Positions 8,657 through 17,368 of a stretch of 64,000 nucleotides of DNA are shown here, in pieces. Under the pieces are notes generated by a model. It had not been told where the DNA came from. It saw only the letters and a program-made list of their open reading frames with translations, and ran no database searches. This DNA comes from Thermoplasmata archaeon (GTDB lineage Archaea > Thermoplasmatota > Thermoplasmata > Methanomassiliicoccales > Methanomethylophilaceae). The stretch is from the NCBI GenBank assembly GCA_015063245.1, contig SUSV01000004.1:1-64000 (forward strand), written 5' to 3'. Within the stretch, counting starts at the first letter, position 1. Every line of letters begins with the position of its first letter. The translations under genes were made by a program, and so were the position numbers.

Positions 8657-9958
8657 TCAGTCGTACCTGCGGTTGTCCGTTACGTGCTTCGCCTTGCCCT
8701 CGAACCTGGGGAGCGTGCCTGGAAGTGCCAGCTTGACATCCGCCTTGATGTTCAGGACGTCCTTGAGCCTCCTCGAGAGCTCGTTGGACATCTTGTTCAG
8801 CTCCACAAGGTCCTCTGTGAGGGAGTCCTCGTTGAGCTCCACCTCCACGAGCATGCTGTCCATGTAGTTCTTGTTCTCGAGGGTGATGTGATAGAACGGC
8901 GAGAGCCATGGGATCTCCCCGATGACGCTCTCGATCTGCGTGGGGAACACGTTGACTCCGCGGACCACGAGCATATCGTCGGTCCTTCCGGAGATCCTCA
9001 TGAGCCTGGGGTGGGTCCTTCCGCACTTGCAGGGAGTCCAGTCGATAGCGGAGATGTCCCCGATCCTGTACCTGATGAGCGGGAATGCCTCCTTCTGGAG
9101 CATCGTGATGACGATGGCTCCCCTCTCACCCTCCTTGCAGGGCTGGTCGTTCTCGTCGAGGATCTCGACATATGCCAAATCGGCCCAGAGGTGAAGTCCG
9201 TTCTGCTCCACGCATTCGAGGAACATGGGGCCGTAGAATTCGCTGGCCCCGTAGCAATTGTATGTCTTGATGCCGGTACGCTCCTCGAGCTTCTTCCTCA
9301 TCGACTCGGACCAAGGCTCGCCTCCTGCGATTCCCTTTGTGACCTTGGTCTGCTTCCTGATATCGACGCCAATCTGGTCGCATACGTCAGCGATGTGAAA
9401 GTAGTATGACGGGGTACCTGCCAGTGTAGTGACGGGGAGGTCCTGCATGAGCTGGATCTGTCTCGTGGTGTTACCGGTGCTGATAGGCAGGACGGTTGCT
9501 CCGATCCTCTCGGCACCGTAGTGGACTCCAAGTCCGCCTGTGAAGAGTCCGTAACCGTGCATGTTCTGGAGCATGTCCTTCTTGGTCATGCCGAAGGATG
9601 TCATACCCCTCGCGAGCGCCTCGGTCCAGTTGTCCAAATCCTTCTGGGTGTATCCGACTACGGTAGGCTTTCCTGTGGTACCGGAAGATACGTGGATCCT
9701 TATGAGGTCGTCGTACGGGACGACGAAGAGCTTGTCGGGATAGTTGTCGCGGAGGTCCGTCTTCTTCATGAATGGCACCCTCCTGAAGTCCTCGAAACTG
9801 TTGATGTCCTCGGGCTTGACCCCGGCCTCGTCCATCCTCTTCTTGAAGAATTCAGACTTGGCATACATCTCCGTTACCTTCTCCTTCAGGAGACGGAGCT
9901 GCATCTTCTCGAGTTCCTCGCGGGGCATTGTTTCAAGTTCTTCATTCCAGAAAGCCAT
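8657..9958 (-). CDS. paaK: Phenylacetate-CoA ligase family protein (first copy)
   Basis: The 433-residue adenylate-forming enzyme has the AMP-binding loop VSSGTTGKPT near residue 90, the family block GGEPWSE, the YGASEFYGP motif and the RGVNVFPTQIE segment that ends PaaK proteins, with GRTDDMLVVRG before it. It should activate phenylacetate or a related aryl acid with ATP and CoA. The start at 9958 has a GGTG ribosome site 6 nt upstream. It has its own TATA box near 10017-10027. With iorAB it fits the archaeal route from imported aryl acids to aryl-pyruvates and aromatic amino acids. A second, diverged copy lies at 11467-12765. Confidence 0.9.
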   Translation of the reverse strand: MAFWNEELETMPREELEKMQLRLLKEKVTEMYAKSEFFKKRMDEAGVKPEDINSFEDFRRVPFMKKTDLRDNYPDKLFVVPYDDLIRIHVSSGTTGKPTVVGYTQKDLDNWTEALARGMTSFGMTKKDMLQNMHGYGLFTGGLGVHYGAERIGATVLPISTGNTTRQIQLMQDLPVTTLAGTPSYYFHIADVCDQIGVDIRKQTKVTKGIAGGEPWSESMRKKLEERTGIKTYNCYGASEFYGPMFLECVEQNGLHLWADLAYVEILDENDQPCKEGERGAIVITMLQKEAFPLIRYRIGDISAIDWTPCKCGRTHPRLMRISGRTDDMLVVRGVNVFPTQIESVIGEIPWLSPFYHITLENKNYMDSMLVEVELNEDSLTEDLVELNKMSNELSRRLKDVLNIKADVKLALPGTLPRFEGKAKHVTDNRRYD

Positions 9959-10043
9959 TTCGAACACCGATGTTGTGTGCTATCACTTAGCACGGTACTC
10001 TAAGAATCGTGACTTGCTATAAAAAATATACAGATAATAAGGA

Positions 10044-10061
10044 AGGGGGATCCCTCCCCCT
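10044..10061 (-). terminator. Terminator of the paaK2-ACT-SelB-like operon
   Basis: A 7-bp stem AGGGGGA / TCCCCCT with a TCCC loop is followed on the minus strand by TTCCTTATTATC. It lies 16 nt after the stop of the SelB-like gene. Confidence 0.6.
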
Positions 10062-10077
10062 GGATTGGTTTGAGAAT

Positions 10078-11040
10078 TCAAGGAAGAACGATAGAGCCAG
10101 CGACCCTGAGCTTACCGCCCTCGAGGTACATGATGATGGCCTTGTCTCCGGGCTTGTGGATCATGTCGTCATCCATCTCGAAGGTAACGGTCGCGGATCT
10201 GAAATCGTCACCGTTGTCCACGGCGGTGATCCTGCACGGGGGCATCTGCATCCAGTGTCCTAGGTGGACCACCATGCCCTCCTTGAGGGGGGATGCCCAG
10301 AACTTGACCAGCGAGACCTTCCCTGTGACCGAACGGCTCATCTTGACGGACGGGTCTGTTGTGACGACGAATCCCCTGTCGAGCTCCTCGGATTCGATTC
10401 CTCTGAGAGCAAGCCCGACATGGTCTCCCTTGATACCGTCGGCGGCATCGATGTCGTGCTTCTGGATGGACTTCAGGATGACCTCCTTCTTGGTGGGGTA
10501 CACGGTCATCTTGTCGTGGACCTTGAAGTATCCGTCGATGACCGATCCGAGGACGACGGTTCCGACTCCCCTGACGTTGAAGTGGCTGTCTACAGGGCAT
10601 GAACCGCAGGTTCCGTCTCCCGCGGTCTTGGCCTGGTCCTTCGCCATTCCGATGAGCTCCTCCCTCAGCTTGATGGGGTCGTCATCGCGGAGCTCGTAAT
10701 GCTCCAGGGATGTCCCTGCGAGGAGAGGTGCCAGCTGCTCGGGCTGGATGTAGTTCTGAAGGACGACGAAGCCCTTGTCGATGCCCAGGGAATCGACCAT
10801 CACGATGGTCTCCCCGAGGAACGAGTCGATCTTGTCGACCACCAGGACCACGAACTCTGACATCGCGACGGAGTAGAACAGCGAGGAGAGCTTCTCAGGG
10901 AACTTCGAGGGTTCGATGAGGGTGAACGAATCGTGTCCGTCCTTGAACTCGTAGAAGGTCATGTCGGTGACAGTGCCCTTCTTACCGATCTTTCCTGCGT
11001 AATCCTTTGCTCCGAGTACTGCGATGTTGAGGTTTCCCAT
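10078..11040 (-). CDS. SelB-like elongation-factor homologue without GTPase motifs (aSelBL type)
   Basis: The 320-residue protein looks like a translational GTPase in its second half: an EF-Tu domain 2-like segment around residues 150-235 (HFNVRGVGTVVLGSVIDG, GDHVGLALRG) and a domain 3-like beta-barrel to the C-terminus. The N-terminal third keeps the outline of a G domain but has no Walker A GHxDxGKT, no DxxG and no NKxD. This matches the archaeal SelB-like family described from methanogens and Thermoplasmata, some members of which have a disrupted GTPase domain; a role in pyrrolysyl-tRNA delivery was once proposed and later doubted. It is the last gene of a paaK-ACT operon, 4 nt after the ACT gene. 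The domain assignment is firm and the function is open. Confidence 0.75.
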   Translation of the reverse strand: MGNLNIAVLGAKDYAGKIGKKGTVTDMTFYEFKDGHDSFTLIEPSKFPEKLSSLFYSVAMSEFVVLVVDKIDSFLGETIVMVDSLGIDKGFVVLQNYIQPEQLAPLLAGTSLEHYELRDDDPIKLREELIGMAKDQAKTAGDGTCGSCPVDSHFNVRGVGTVVLGSVIDGYFKVHDKMTVYPTKKEVILKSIQKHDIDAADGIKGDHVGLALRGIESEELDRGFVVTTDPSVKMSRSVTGKVSLVKFWASPLKEGMVVHLGHWMQMPPCRITAVDNGDDFRSATVTFEMDDDMIHKPGDKAIIMYLEGGKLRVAGSIVLP

Positions 11041-11044
11041 TTAA

Positions 11045-11467
11045 TCAAATCTCCGAATCGGCCACCAGTTTGATGCCCTCTTTACTTATGACATCGACAG
11101 CCTTCTCCGGGTCGTCGACCCTGATGAAGAAGATCGCCTTGTCCTTGTAGGAATAGGCGTATCCGTACTCAATGTTTATACTTGCCCTTCCGAGAGCGTC
11201 GGCTGCCTGGAAGAGAGCTCCGGGAGTGTCCTCCATGTGGACTCCGATCATGTCGGTCTTCTTGACGATGATGCCCTTGTTCTTGAGCTTCTCGTATGCA
11301 TCCTCGGGATCGTCTACGATGGTCCTGAGGATACCGAACTCTGTGGATTCCGCAAGGTTGAACGCCCTCATGTTGATGTTGCATTCCTTGAGGATGGACG
11401 AAATGTAAGCGAGACGTCCGGGCTCGTTGTTCACGAATATTGAAAGCTGCTTGATTATGTTGGACAT
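11045..11467 (-). CDS. Tandem ACT-domain protein
   Basis: The 140-residue protein consists of two ACT domains. The first starts at KQLSIFVNNEPGRLAYISSIL (residues 6-26) and the second at MIGVHMEDTPGALFQAADAL (about 73-92). ACT pairs bind small ligands, often amino acids. Its start overlaps the stop of the ligase gene by one base (TGATG). Such ACT proteins commonly sit beside phenylacetate-CoA ligases in methanogens, and I infer that it senses an aromatic or branched-chain amino acid and tunes the ligase. Confidence 0.88.
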   Translation of the reverse strand: MSNIIKQLSIFVNNEPGRLAYISSILKECNINMRAFNLAESTEFGILRTIVDDPEDAYEKLKNKGIIVKKTDMIGVHMEDTPGALFQAADALGRASINIEYGYAYSYKDKAIFFIRVDDPEKAVDVISKEGIKLVADSEI

Positions 11468-12765
11468 CAGATCACCCTCTTGTCGATCACTCTCTTGGCC
11501 TTACCCTCGAACCTCGGCAGCTCGCCGGGTGCCTTGAGCTCTACTACGACAGCGATATTGAGGTATTTCTTTAAAGCGGATTCGATTTTGTGCCTGAGCT
11601 TCAGCATCTGTTCCATGTTATCGCTGAACGCTTCGGGCTTGATCTCCACCTGGATAGTCATGTTGTCGAGAGCTCCCTCCCTGGTGACATAGATCATGTA
11701 GCCTGTGCCGACCTCGGGGATCTGCAGCAGGGTGTACTCGATCTGGGACGGGAACACGTTGATTCCGCGGACGATAAGCATATCGTCAGACCTTCCGGAG
11801 ATCCTCTCGATCCTGGGGGATGTCCTTCCGCAGGGGCAGGGCTCGTAATGGACCCTGCTGATATCCTTGATGCGGTATCTGACGAGGGGGAACGCCTGCT
11901 TCTTCAGCATGGTGAAGACGATCTCTCCCTCGGATCCCTCGGGCAGCACCTCCTCCGTATCGGGGTCGATGACCTCGACGTATGCGATATCCGCGCTGAT
12001 GTGGATCCCATTATGATACTCGCACTCGGTGAACATCGGTCCTGCGAGCTCGGAGGTCCCGTAGATGTCGAAGGTCTTGATTCCTGCACCTTCCTCGATC
12101 TTCTGCCTCATGGACTCCGACCAGGGCTCTGCTCCGAGGATGGCCACCTTGAGCTTGGTGTCCCTCCTGAAGTCGACACCCATCTTCTTGGCCACATCGA
12201 TGAGGTGGATCATGTATGAGGGCGTGCATGCGATAGCCGTCACACCGAGGTCCATCATCAGCTCGATCTGCCTCTCGGAGTTGCCTGTGCTGGCGGGAAG
12301 GACGGTAGCTCCGACCCTCTCGACTCCGTAATGCAATCCCAATCCTCCGGTGAACAACCCGTATCCGTAACAGACCTGGACTGTGTCCTCGGGTCCGATC
12401 CCTGCGGATGTGAGGGATCTGGCCAGGGCCTCGGTCCAATAGCCGAGATCGTCCTGGGTGTAGCCGACGAGGGTCGGTTTTCCGGTGGTACCCGATGATA
12501 CATGGTACCTGACGACATCCCTGTTGGGAACTGTGAACATCTTCGTGGGATAGCAGTCGCGAAGATCCTGTTTGTACATGAACGGGAGCTTCGAAATGTC
12601 TTCCAAGCATTTGATGTCCTCGGGCTTGACGCCTTTGGACTCCATCCTTGCACGGTAGAACTGGTTGTTCTCATAGAGTCTGTTAATGAGAGCTTTCAGT
12701 TCATCGTATTGGAGCTTCCTCAGCTCCTCCTGGGGCATACATTCTAACTTTGCATTCCAGAACAT
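11467..12765 (-). CDS. paaK: Phenylacetate-CoA ligase family protein (second copy)
   Basis: The 432-residue protein carries the adenylation loop VSSGTTGKPT, the GAEPWSE block, YGTSELAGP and the closing RGINVFPSQIE segment. It is a clear paralogue of the ligase at 8657-9958 and probably differs in acid preference. The start at 12765 follows a GGTG ribosome site; an in-frame GTG at 12774 is less likely. A TATA-like TTTAAATACA lies at 12821-12830. It heads an operon with the ACT protein and the SelB-like protein. Confidence 0.9.
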   Translation of the reverse strand: MFWNAKLECMPQEELRKLQYDELKALINRLYENNQFYRARMESKGVKPEDIKCLEDISKLPFMYKQDLRDCYPTKMFTVPNRDVVRYHVSSGTTGKPTLVGYTQDDLGYWTEALARSLTSAGIGPEDTVQVCYGYGLFTGGLGLHYGVERVGATVLPASTGNSERQIELMMDLGVTAIACTPSYMIHLIDVAKKMGVDFRRDTKLKVAILGAEPWSESMRQKIEEGAGIKTFDIYGTSELAGPMFTECEYHNGIHISADIAYVEVIDPDTEEVLPEGSEGEIVFTMLKKQAFPLVRYRIKDISRVHYEPCPCGRTSPRIERISGRSDDMLIVRGINVFPSQIEYTLLQIPEVGTGYMIYVTREGALDNMTIQVEIKPEAFSDNMEQMLKLRHKIESALKKYLNIAVVVELKAPGELPRFEGKAKRVIDKRVI

Positions 12766-12993
12766 GTTCACCACGTCCGAGTTGTTCCTGTTATTAGGAT
12801 GTTTGACTTAATATCCATATTGTATTTAAACAAAAATAGCTGGTTGATTTTACGGTAATTGCTACGAAATTCGTATTGTTCTTTGTCCACTTTTATACAC
12901 GGGGTTGAAAGCAATTTATTAATTAAGCTATCAGCTTGATTTCGATATCGATGTACCGTGAACCCATATATCGATGAATACAGTTGACAGGAC

Positions 12994-13623
12994 GTGAACA
13001 GCGTAATCGAGGAACTGGGCGTCTTCATCGACGGGGTTCAGTCTATGATTAAGGATGTGGAGACGCATTTCGCCAACAGGCAGAACGATTTCCGCTCGAT
13101 GTGCTTCTACAACATCTACAATCGCGGAGTGCTCACCAGGGAGATCATAGTGCTCCTAGAGAAGTCAGCAAGACCGTTCCTGGAGGATACCGAAGGCAGT
13201 CAGGAGGCCGAGAGGATCATGATTGTCACCAGGGGACTGTTCACCGATACGATGTCATCCATCGAGAAGGCGGCCAAGGACTGCATACCGGCATACTGGA
13301 TGAACGATATCAAGGACCGTGCCATGGAGCAGAACAGCTACCTCTATCTGAGGCACATCATCTATGCGTCTGCCGAGAAGGGTTTGGTGACTCGCGAACA
13401 GATGAAGCTCTGGGAGGATGTGCTGCTCATGAGGAACCTCGTGATGCACAACAACTCGGAAGCGGACAGATCTGCCATCTTCGAGATCGGCGACCTGAAG
13501 ATATCCATGCGCCCGAACAGGATGATGAAGGGTCCGACTGTCACCTTCGTCAAGCTCTCAGAGATCGCGGTGGAGCTCTTCTACGAATGGCTGAAGAAGG
13601 TCAACGAGGTCTACAAGAGATGA
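12994..13623 (+). CDS. Helical hypothetical protein
   Basis: I do not recognise this 209-residue protein. It is mostly alpha-helical and charged, and a histidine-containing helix near residue 150 (LMRNLVMHNNSEAD) recalls the RxxxxH of HEPN domains, but this is weak. The GTG at 12994 lies about 27 nt after a TATA-like CCATATATCG (12964-12973), which suggests a leaderless mRNA. Its stop overlaps the methyltransferase start by ATGA, so the two genes are probably co-translated. It starts a four-gene operon to 15112. Confidence 0.7.
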   Translation: MNSVIEELGVFIDGVQSMIKDVETHFANRQNDFRSMCFYNIYNRGVLTREIIVLLEKSARPFLEDTEGSQEAERIMIVTRGLFTDTMSSIEKAAKDCIPAYWMNDIKDRAMEQNSYLYLRHIIYASAEKGLVTREQMKLWEDVLLMRNLVMHNNSEADRSAIFEIGDLKISMRPNRMMKGPTVTFVKLSEIAVELFYEWLKKVNEVYKR

Positions 13624-14195
13624 GGCAGGAAGAGGTCTGGAACGATTTCTATTCCAGGAACAGGACTGCATGGCGCGGCAACACGGTCATACCCGTGGTC
13701 GATACCGGCAGGGCACTCGACCTCGGATGCGGCAACGGCAAGACCGTGTCCACCCTTATCGACGAGGGATTCGAAGTTACCGGCATCGACTTCTCTTCCG
13801 TCGCTGTCGAGCAGTGCAGGGAGAACTTCCCTGATTCGAGGTTCGAGGTGGCATCGGCCTGCGATCTTCCCTTCGAGGATGATTCCTTCGATTATATCAC
13901 CGCAGTCCATGTGCTGGAACATCTGAACGATGAGGAACTCTCGAAGGCTGTCGACGAGATCTACCGCGTCCTGAAGAAGGGCGGGCACGTCTTCATCAGG
14001 AGCTTCACAGAGAACGACATGCGCTCCAAGGACAGAAAGGATTCGGACATATTCTACCGCTTCTACGACATCGATACCGTCGTCGATGCATTCGCATGCT
14101 TCGATGTGGTCAGTGCCGAGGTCAAGGAGGACCGGACGAGGTTCGGTACGATCAGGTCCAGGGTGGAGGTCCTCCTCGCATCGAACAAGGCTTAA
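13620..14195 (+). CDS. Class I SAM-dependent methyltransferase
   Basis: The 191-residue protein has the SAM-binding motif I LDLGCGNGKTVSTL near residue 34, an acidic post-I residue (VTGIDFSS), motif II-like DDSFDYITAVHVLEHL near residue 85, and YRVLKKGGHVFI. This is the Methyltransferase_11 pattern; the VLEHL motif is common in small-molecule and quinone-like methylases. The substrate is not visible. It is read from an ATG overlapping the previous stop, and a longer frame upstream is only a shadow of the previous gene. Confidence 0.85.
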   Translation: MRQEEVWNDFYSRNRTAWRGNTVIPVVDTGRALDLGCGNGKTVSTLIDEGFEVTGIDFSSVAVEQCRENFPDSRFEVASACDLPFEDDSFDYITAVHVLEHLNDEELSKAVDEIYRVLKKGGHVFIRSFTENDMRSKDRKDSDIFYRFYDIDTVVDAFACFDVVSAEVKEDRTRFGTIRSRVEVLLASNKA

Positions 14196-14196
14196 T

Positions 14197-14571
14197 ATGG
14201 ATTCAGTGAATCCATCACTCATGAAATGCTCAAAATGCGGTTTCGCTAACCCCGAGGACGCACTGTTCTGCGAGAAATGCGACTGGAAGCTCGACCAGGT
14301 GTACATACCCGAGTCCAAGCTGGACCGCTCCATATTCTGCTACATCGCCCTCATCCTCGGAATCGTAGGGATGATTCCTGTCATCCTCCAGGACATCTAC
14401 ATCGTCTCCCTGATCATAGGGGCAATCGGACTCATCGTCGGAGGATACGCATTCAACGTCCCCAGGCTCATGGATGTGAAGAACAGGACACTTCTGATCG
14501 TCATCAGCGGTATCGGGCTGCTCCTCAGCGTCTTCGCATTCATCGCCGGACTGTACCTGACCGTAGCGTGA
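14197..14571 (+). CDS. Zinc-ribbon membrane protein
   Basis: The 124-residue protein begins with a zinc ribbon (KCSKCGF, then FCEKCDW, residues 10-32) and continues with three hydrophobic helices (about 45-65, 70-87 and 98-122), so it is a small inner-membrane protein with a cytoplasmic ribbon. The ATG at 14197 is chosen; the ATG at 14221 (MKCSKCGF) would also work. It lies one base after the methyltransferase stop and 4 nt before the YkgJ-type gene. Function unknown. Confidence 0.72.
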   Translation: MDSVNPSLMKCSKCGFANPEDALFCEKCDWKLDQVYIPESKLDRSIFCYIALILGIVGMIPVILQDIYIVSLIIGAIGLIVGGYAFNVPRLMDVKNRTLLIVISGIGLLLSVFAFIAGLYLTVA

Positions 14572-14575
14572 TACG

Positions 14576-15112
14576 ATGGCATTGTACCGCGGCAAGTACA
14601 TCCTCGAAGGGCTGGACGAGATCACTCCCGAGATGGAGCACAATCTCGATATCGCATACGATATCTGCCTGTCCTACAAGGATAACTTCCCGTGCGAGAT
14701 GTGCGGCAGATGCTGCCATCAGCCGAATATCATCATCCGTCCTGAGGAGATCGAGCGGGTAGCGAACGCCGCCAAGATCCCCGTCTTCATGTTCGAGAGG
14801 CAGTATGTTGTCGAGATGCCGGACGGAAGATTTCTTATCAACAAGCTGAACGACGGGCCCTGCCCGTTCCTCGGCGACAACAACCTCTGCACGATATGGA
14901 AGGACCGTCCGGGCATCTGCGATGACTTCCCCTATGCGGTCTCGATGTTCATGAGCCGTGTGTATCTGGCACTTACCAATCCTGATGCCGACATAATGAA
15001 GCTGACCTCGTACATGGACATGAAATGGCCATGTACGAAAGTGATCAGAAGGACGATTAAGAAGAAGATAGAGGAGCGCAGGAAGGATGTTATCCTTCCC
15101 GGCGCTCACTGA
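14576..15112 (+). CDS. YkgJ-type cysteine-cluster protein
   Basis: The 178-residue protein has the YkgJ/UPF0153 signature: CEMCGRCCHQ near residue 40 (CxxCxxCC), followed by PCPFL and a later CTIWKDRPGICDDFP. These cysteines probably hold zinc or an iron-sulphur cluster. Biochemical function is unsettled for the family. It ends the operon that starts at 12994 and overlaps the 3' end of the convergent acyl-CoA synthetase gene by 7 nt. Confidence 0.85.
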   Translation: MALYRGKYILEGLDEITPEMEHNLDIAYDICLSYKDNFPCEMCGRCCHQPNIIIRPEEIERVANAAKIPVFMFERQYVVEMPDGRFLINKLNDGPCPFLGDNNLCTIWKDRPGICDDFPYAVSMFMSRVYLALTNPDADIMKLTSYMDMKWPCTKVIRRTIKKKIEERRKDVILPGAH

Positions 15113-16785
15113 TTGTTTTGCTCCGAAAGGGCCTTGTCCCTGTTACGGATGTCGACCCTCTTGACCTTCCCCGAGATGGACTTGGGGAGTTCCTTCACGA
15201 ACTCCACCGCCCTGGGGTACTTGTAGGGAGCGGTCTCGTGCTTCACGTAGTTCTGCAGCTCCTTCTTCAGGTCGTCGGTGCCCTCGAAGCCGTCCCTGAG
15301 GACGATGGTCGCCTTGACGATCTGTCCCCTGACCGGGTCGGGCACGGCCGTGACCGCGCATTCGAGACAGCATGGGTGCGTCATGAGGACGGACTCGATC
15401 TCGAACGGACTGATCCTGTATCCTGATGACTTGATGACGTCATCGTTCCTTCCCACATACCAGTAGTAGCCATCCTCATCCTTGGATGCAAGGTCCCCGG
15501 TGTGGTGGAATCCGCCGTAGAGCGTGGCCCTGGTCTTCTGCCTGTCGTGCAGGTATCCGACGAAGATTCCAGCAGGGTGCGGATCCACTCCGACCACTAT
15601 CTCGCCTACGACCCCGGGAGGACAGGACTTTCCGTCCTCATCCACGATGTCGACCCTGTACTGGGGCGACGGCTTACCCATCGAACCGGGTTTGGGCGTC
15701 ATCCCTTTCAGGTTGCCTACGATGACGGTCGTCTCTGTCTGACCGAATCCCTCCATGAGCTTCAGTCCGGTCGCCTCGTACCATTTGTTGAACGTGTCCG
15801 AGTTCAGGGCCTCGCCGGCGATGTTGGTGTTCGTGAGGGACGACAGATCGTGCCCCTCCAGTCCAGCGTTGCAGTACATCCTGAACATGGTAGGCGGGCA
15901 GCAGAACGTTGTGATCCTGTACTTCTCGATGAGGTTCATCACCGCGACGGGGTCGAACTTCTGATGCTCGTATACGAACAGTCCGGCCTCCATTATCCAT
16001 TGGCCGTACAGCTTCCCCCATGCGTTCTTGGCCCATCCGGTCTCGGCGACGGTCCAGTGGAGACCGTCCGGTACGACGCAGTGCCAGTGCTTCGCAGTCA
16101 GGATGTGGCCGATCGGGTAGGAGTAGTCATGGACCGCCATCTTGGGGTTGCCCGAAGTACCCGATGTGAAGTAGATCAGCATCATGTCCCTGACATGGGT
16201 CTTCACCCTCTTCCAGTCCTCGGATGCCGCCTCGACGCCTGCGTCGAAGTCATCCCATCCCTCGGGGACGGGTCCGTTGTACTGGGAGTTGGTCATGCAC
16301 TTGAACTTGAGCGTGGGGATGTTCTCCGCGATGTCGAACTCCTGCCATACAGGGGCATCCGATGTGACGATGGCCGCCTTGATGGATGCGGAGTTGATAC
16401 GGTACTCGATGTCATGCTTCTTCAGCATGAATGTGGCAGGGATCATGACTGCGCCCATCTTGTGCAGTGCTATCGACACATACCAGAACTGGTAGTTGTG
16501 CTTCAGTACCACAAGGACCATGTCGCCCTTTTTGACACCGTGCTGAGTGAGATAGTTGGCGGTCTTGTCAGACATCCTCTTGATGTCCGCGAAGGTGAAC
16601 GTCTTCTCGTGTCCCCTGTCGTCGCACCAGACCAGAGCCCTCCGCTGAGGGTCGTTGATTGCGATGTCATCTACGATGTCGTATCCGAAGTTGAAGTCGT
16701 CGGGATAGTGGACCTTGTAGGTCTTGAGGAGACCGTTCTCGTCGTACGTCTCATCGACGTAGCGGAGATTGATGTCCCTTGTCAT
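15106..16785 (-). CDS. Acyl-CoA synthetase, medium/branched-chain type (copy 1)
   Basis: The 559-residue AMP-forming ligase has the adenylation loop FTSGTSGNPK, the A5-type EGFGQTETT, the hinge block YWYVGRNDDVIKSSGYRI and a C-terminal catalytic lysine in SGKVKR. It resembles the medium-chain acyl-CoA synthetases of Methanosarcina, one of which prefers 2-methylbutyrate. The start at 16785 overlaps the stop of the upstream XRE-cupin gene by ATGA and has a GGGAG ribosome site. It is clearly a paralogue of the enzyme at 18805-20445; together with their regulators they look like a duplicated two-gene unit. Likely role: activation of volatile fatty acids for reductive carboxylation. Confidence 0.9.
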   Translation of the reverse strand: MTRDINLRYVDETYDENGLLKTYKVHYPDDFNFGYDIVDDIAINDPQRRALVWCDDRGHEKTFTFADIKRMSDKTANYLTQHGVKKGDMVLVVLKHNYQFWYVSIALHKMGAVMIPATFMLKKHDIEYRINSASIKAAIVTSDAPVWQEFDIAENIPTLKFKCMTNSQYNGPVPEGWDDFDAGVEAASEDWKRVKTHVRDMMLIYFTSGTSGNPKMAVHDYSYPIGHILTAKHWHCVVPDGLHWTVAETGWAKNAWGKLYGQWIMEAGLFVYEHQKFDPVAVMNLIEKYRITTFCCPPTMFRMYCNAGLEGHDLSSLTNTNIAGEALNSDTFNKWYEATGLKLMEGFGQTETTVIVGNLKGMTPKPGSMGKPSPQYRVDIVDEDGKSCPPGVVGEIVVGVDPHPAGIFVGYLHDRQKTRATLYGGFHHTGDLASKDEDGYYWYVGRNDDVIKSSGYRISPFEIESVLMTHPCCLECAVTAVPDPVRGQIVKATIVLRDGFEGTDDLKKELQNYVKHETAPYKYPRAVEFVKELPKSISGKVKRVDIRNRDKALSEQNNQ

Positions 16786-17357
16786 CTGCTCCCCTCCTTC
16801 TTCATGACCACGGACAGGAAGGTGCATCCGTCCTTGCTGGTTGCTATCATGCCGTGCGGCTTGTTGGAATCGAAGTAAATGGAATCTCCTGCGATGAGGT
16901 TCTCCTCATGTCCCTCGATCACGAACCTCATGCTGCCGGAGATGATGAAGTCGAATTCCTGGCCTTCCTGCTGCGAGAGGGGTATCTCCGCATCCTGCTC
17001 CTCCTCGATGTAAGGCGCGTTCACAAGGAAAGGCTCCGCCATCTTGTTCTTGAAGCTCGATGCCAGATGGTTGTACTCGAATCCGCCCTTCCTCTTGATC
17101 GGAAGGCCCATTCCGTCGTGGACGACCGTGTAATCGGTCAGACGGGGATTCTCGCCCGTTATGAGCTCCACGATATCGACGCCGAACCTGTCGGCGCATT
17201 TGTAGATGAATGTGAACGGGAAGTCCTTCTGTCCCGTCTCGCACTTGATGTACTCCTCCTCGGAGACGCCTGTGGCCTCGGACATATCCTTGACCGATAA
17301 TCCGCAAAGGTCGCGCATGGCGCGGATGCGGGCTGAAATCTCGATTGTGCTGTACAT
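16782..17357 (-). CDS. XRE-cupin transcription regulator (copy 1)
   Basis: The 191-residue protein has an N-terminal XRE helix-turn-helix (residues 8-62, LSVKDMSEATGVSEEEYIKC) and a C-terminal small cupin barrel (about 115-185: EFDFIISGSMRF, GDSIYFDSNKPHG). Cupins in this family often bind the substrate or product of the neighbouring enzyme. The gene is paired with, and overlaps, acyl-CoA synthetase copy 1, and starts 11 nt after the ACT/MBL gene stop. It closely resembles the regulator at 20442-21017. Confidence 0.9.
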   Translation of the reverse strand: MYSTIEISARIRAMRDLCGLSVKDMSEATGVSEEEYIKCETGQKDFPFTFIYKCADRFGVDIVELITGENPRLTDYTVVHDGMGLPIKRKGGFEYNHLASSFKNKMAEPFLVNAPYIEEEQDAEIPLSQQEGQEFDFIISGSMRFVIEGHEENLIAGDSIYFDSNKPHGMIATSKDGCTFLSVVMKKEGSR

Positions 17358-17368
17358 GTCCTCTCACC

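Noticed and set aside
12768..13028. Open frame in the AT-rich spacer on the minus strand
   Set aside because: The amino acid composition is not protein-like and the region carries promoters for both neighbours.
13101..13619. Upstream extension of the methyltransferase frame
   Set aside because: It is a shadow of the preceding gene; the ATG at 13620 overlaps the previous stop as ATGA, like other couplings here.
15502..16878. 458-codon open frame on the plus strand
   Set aside because: It is antisense to acyl-CoA synthetase 1 and its regulator; no motif, start signal or homology supports it.
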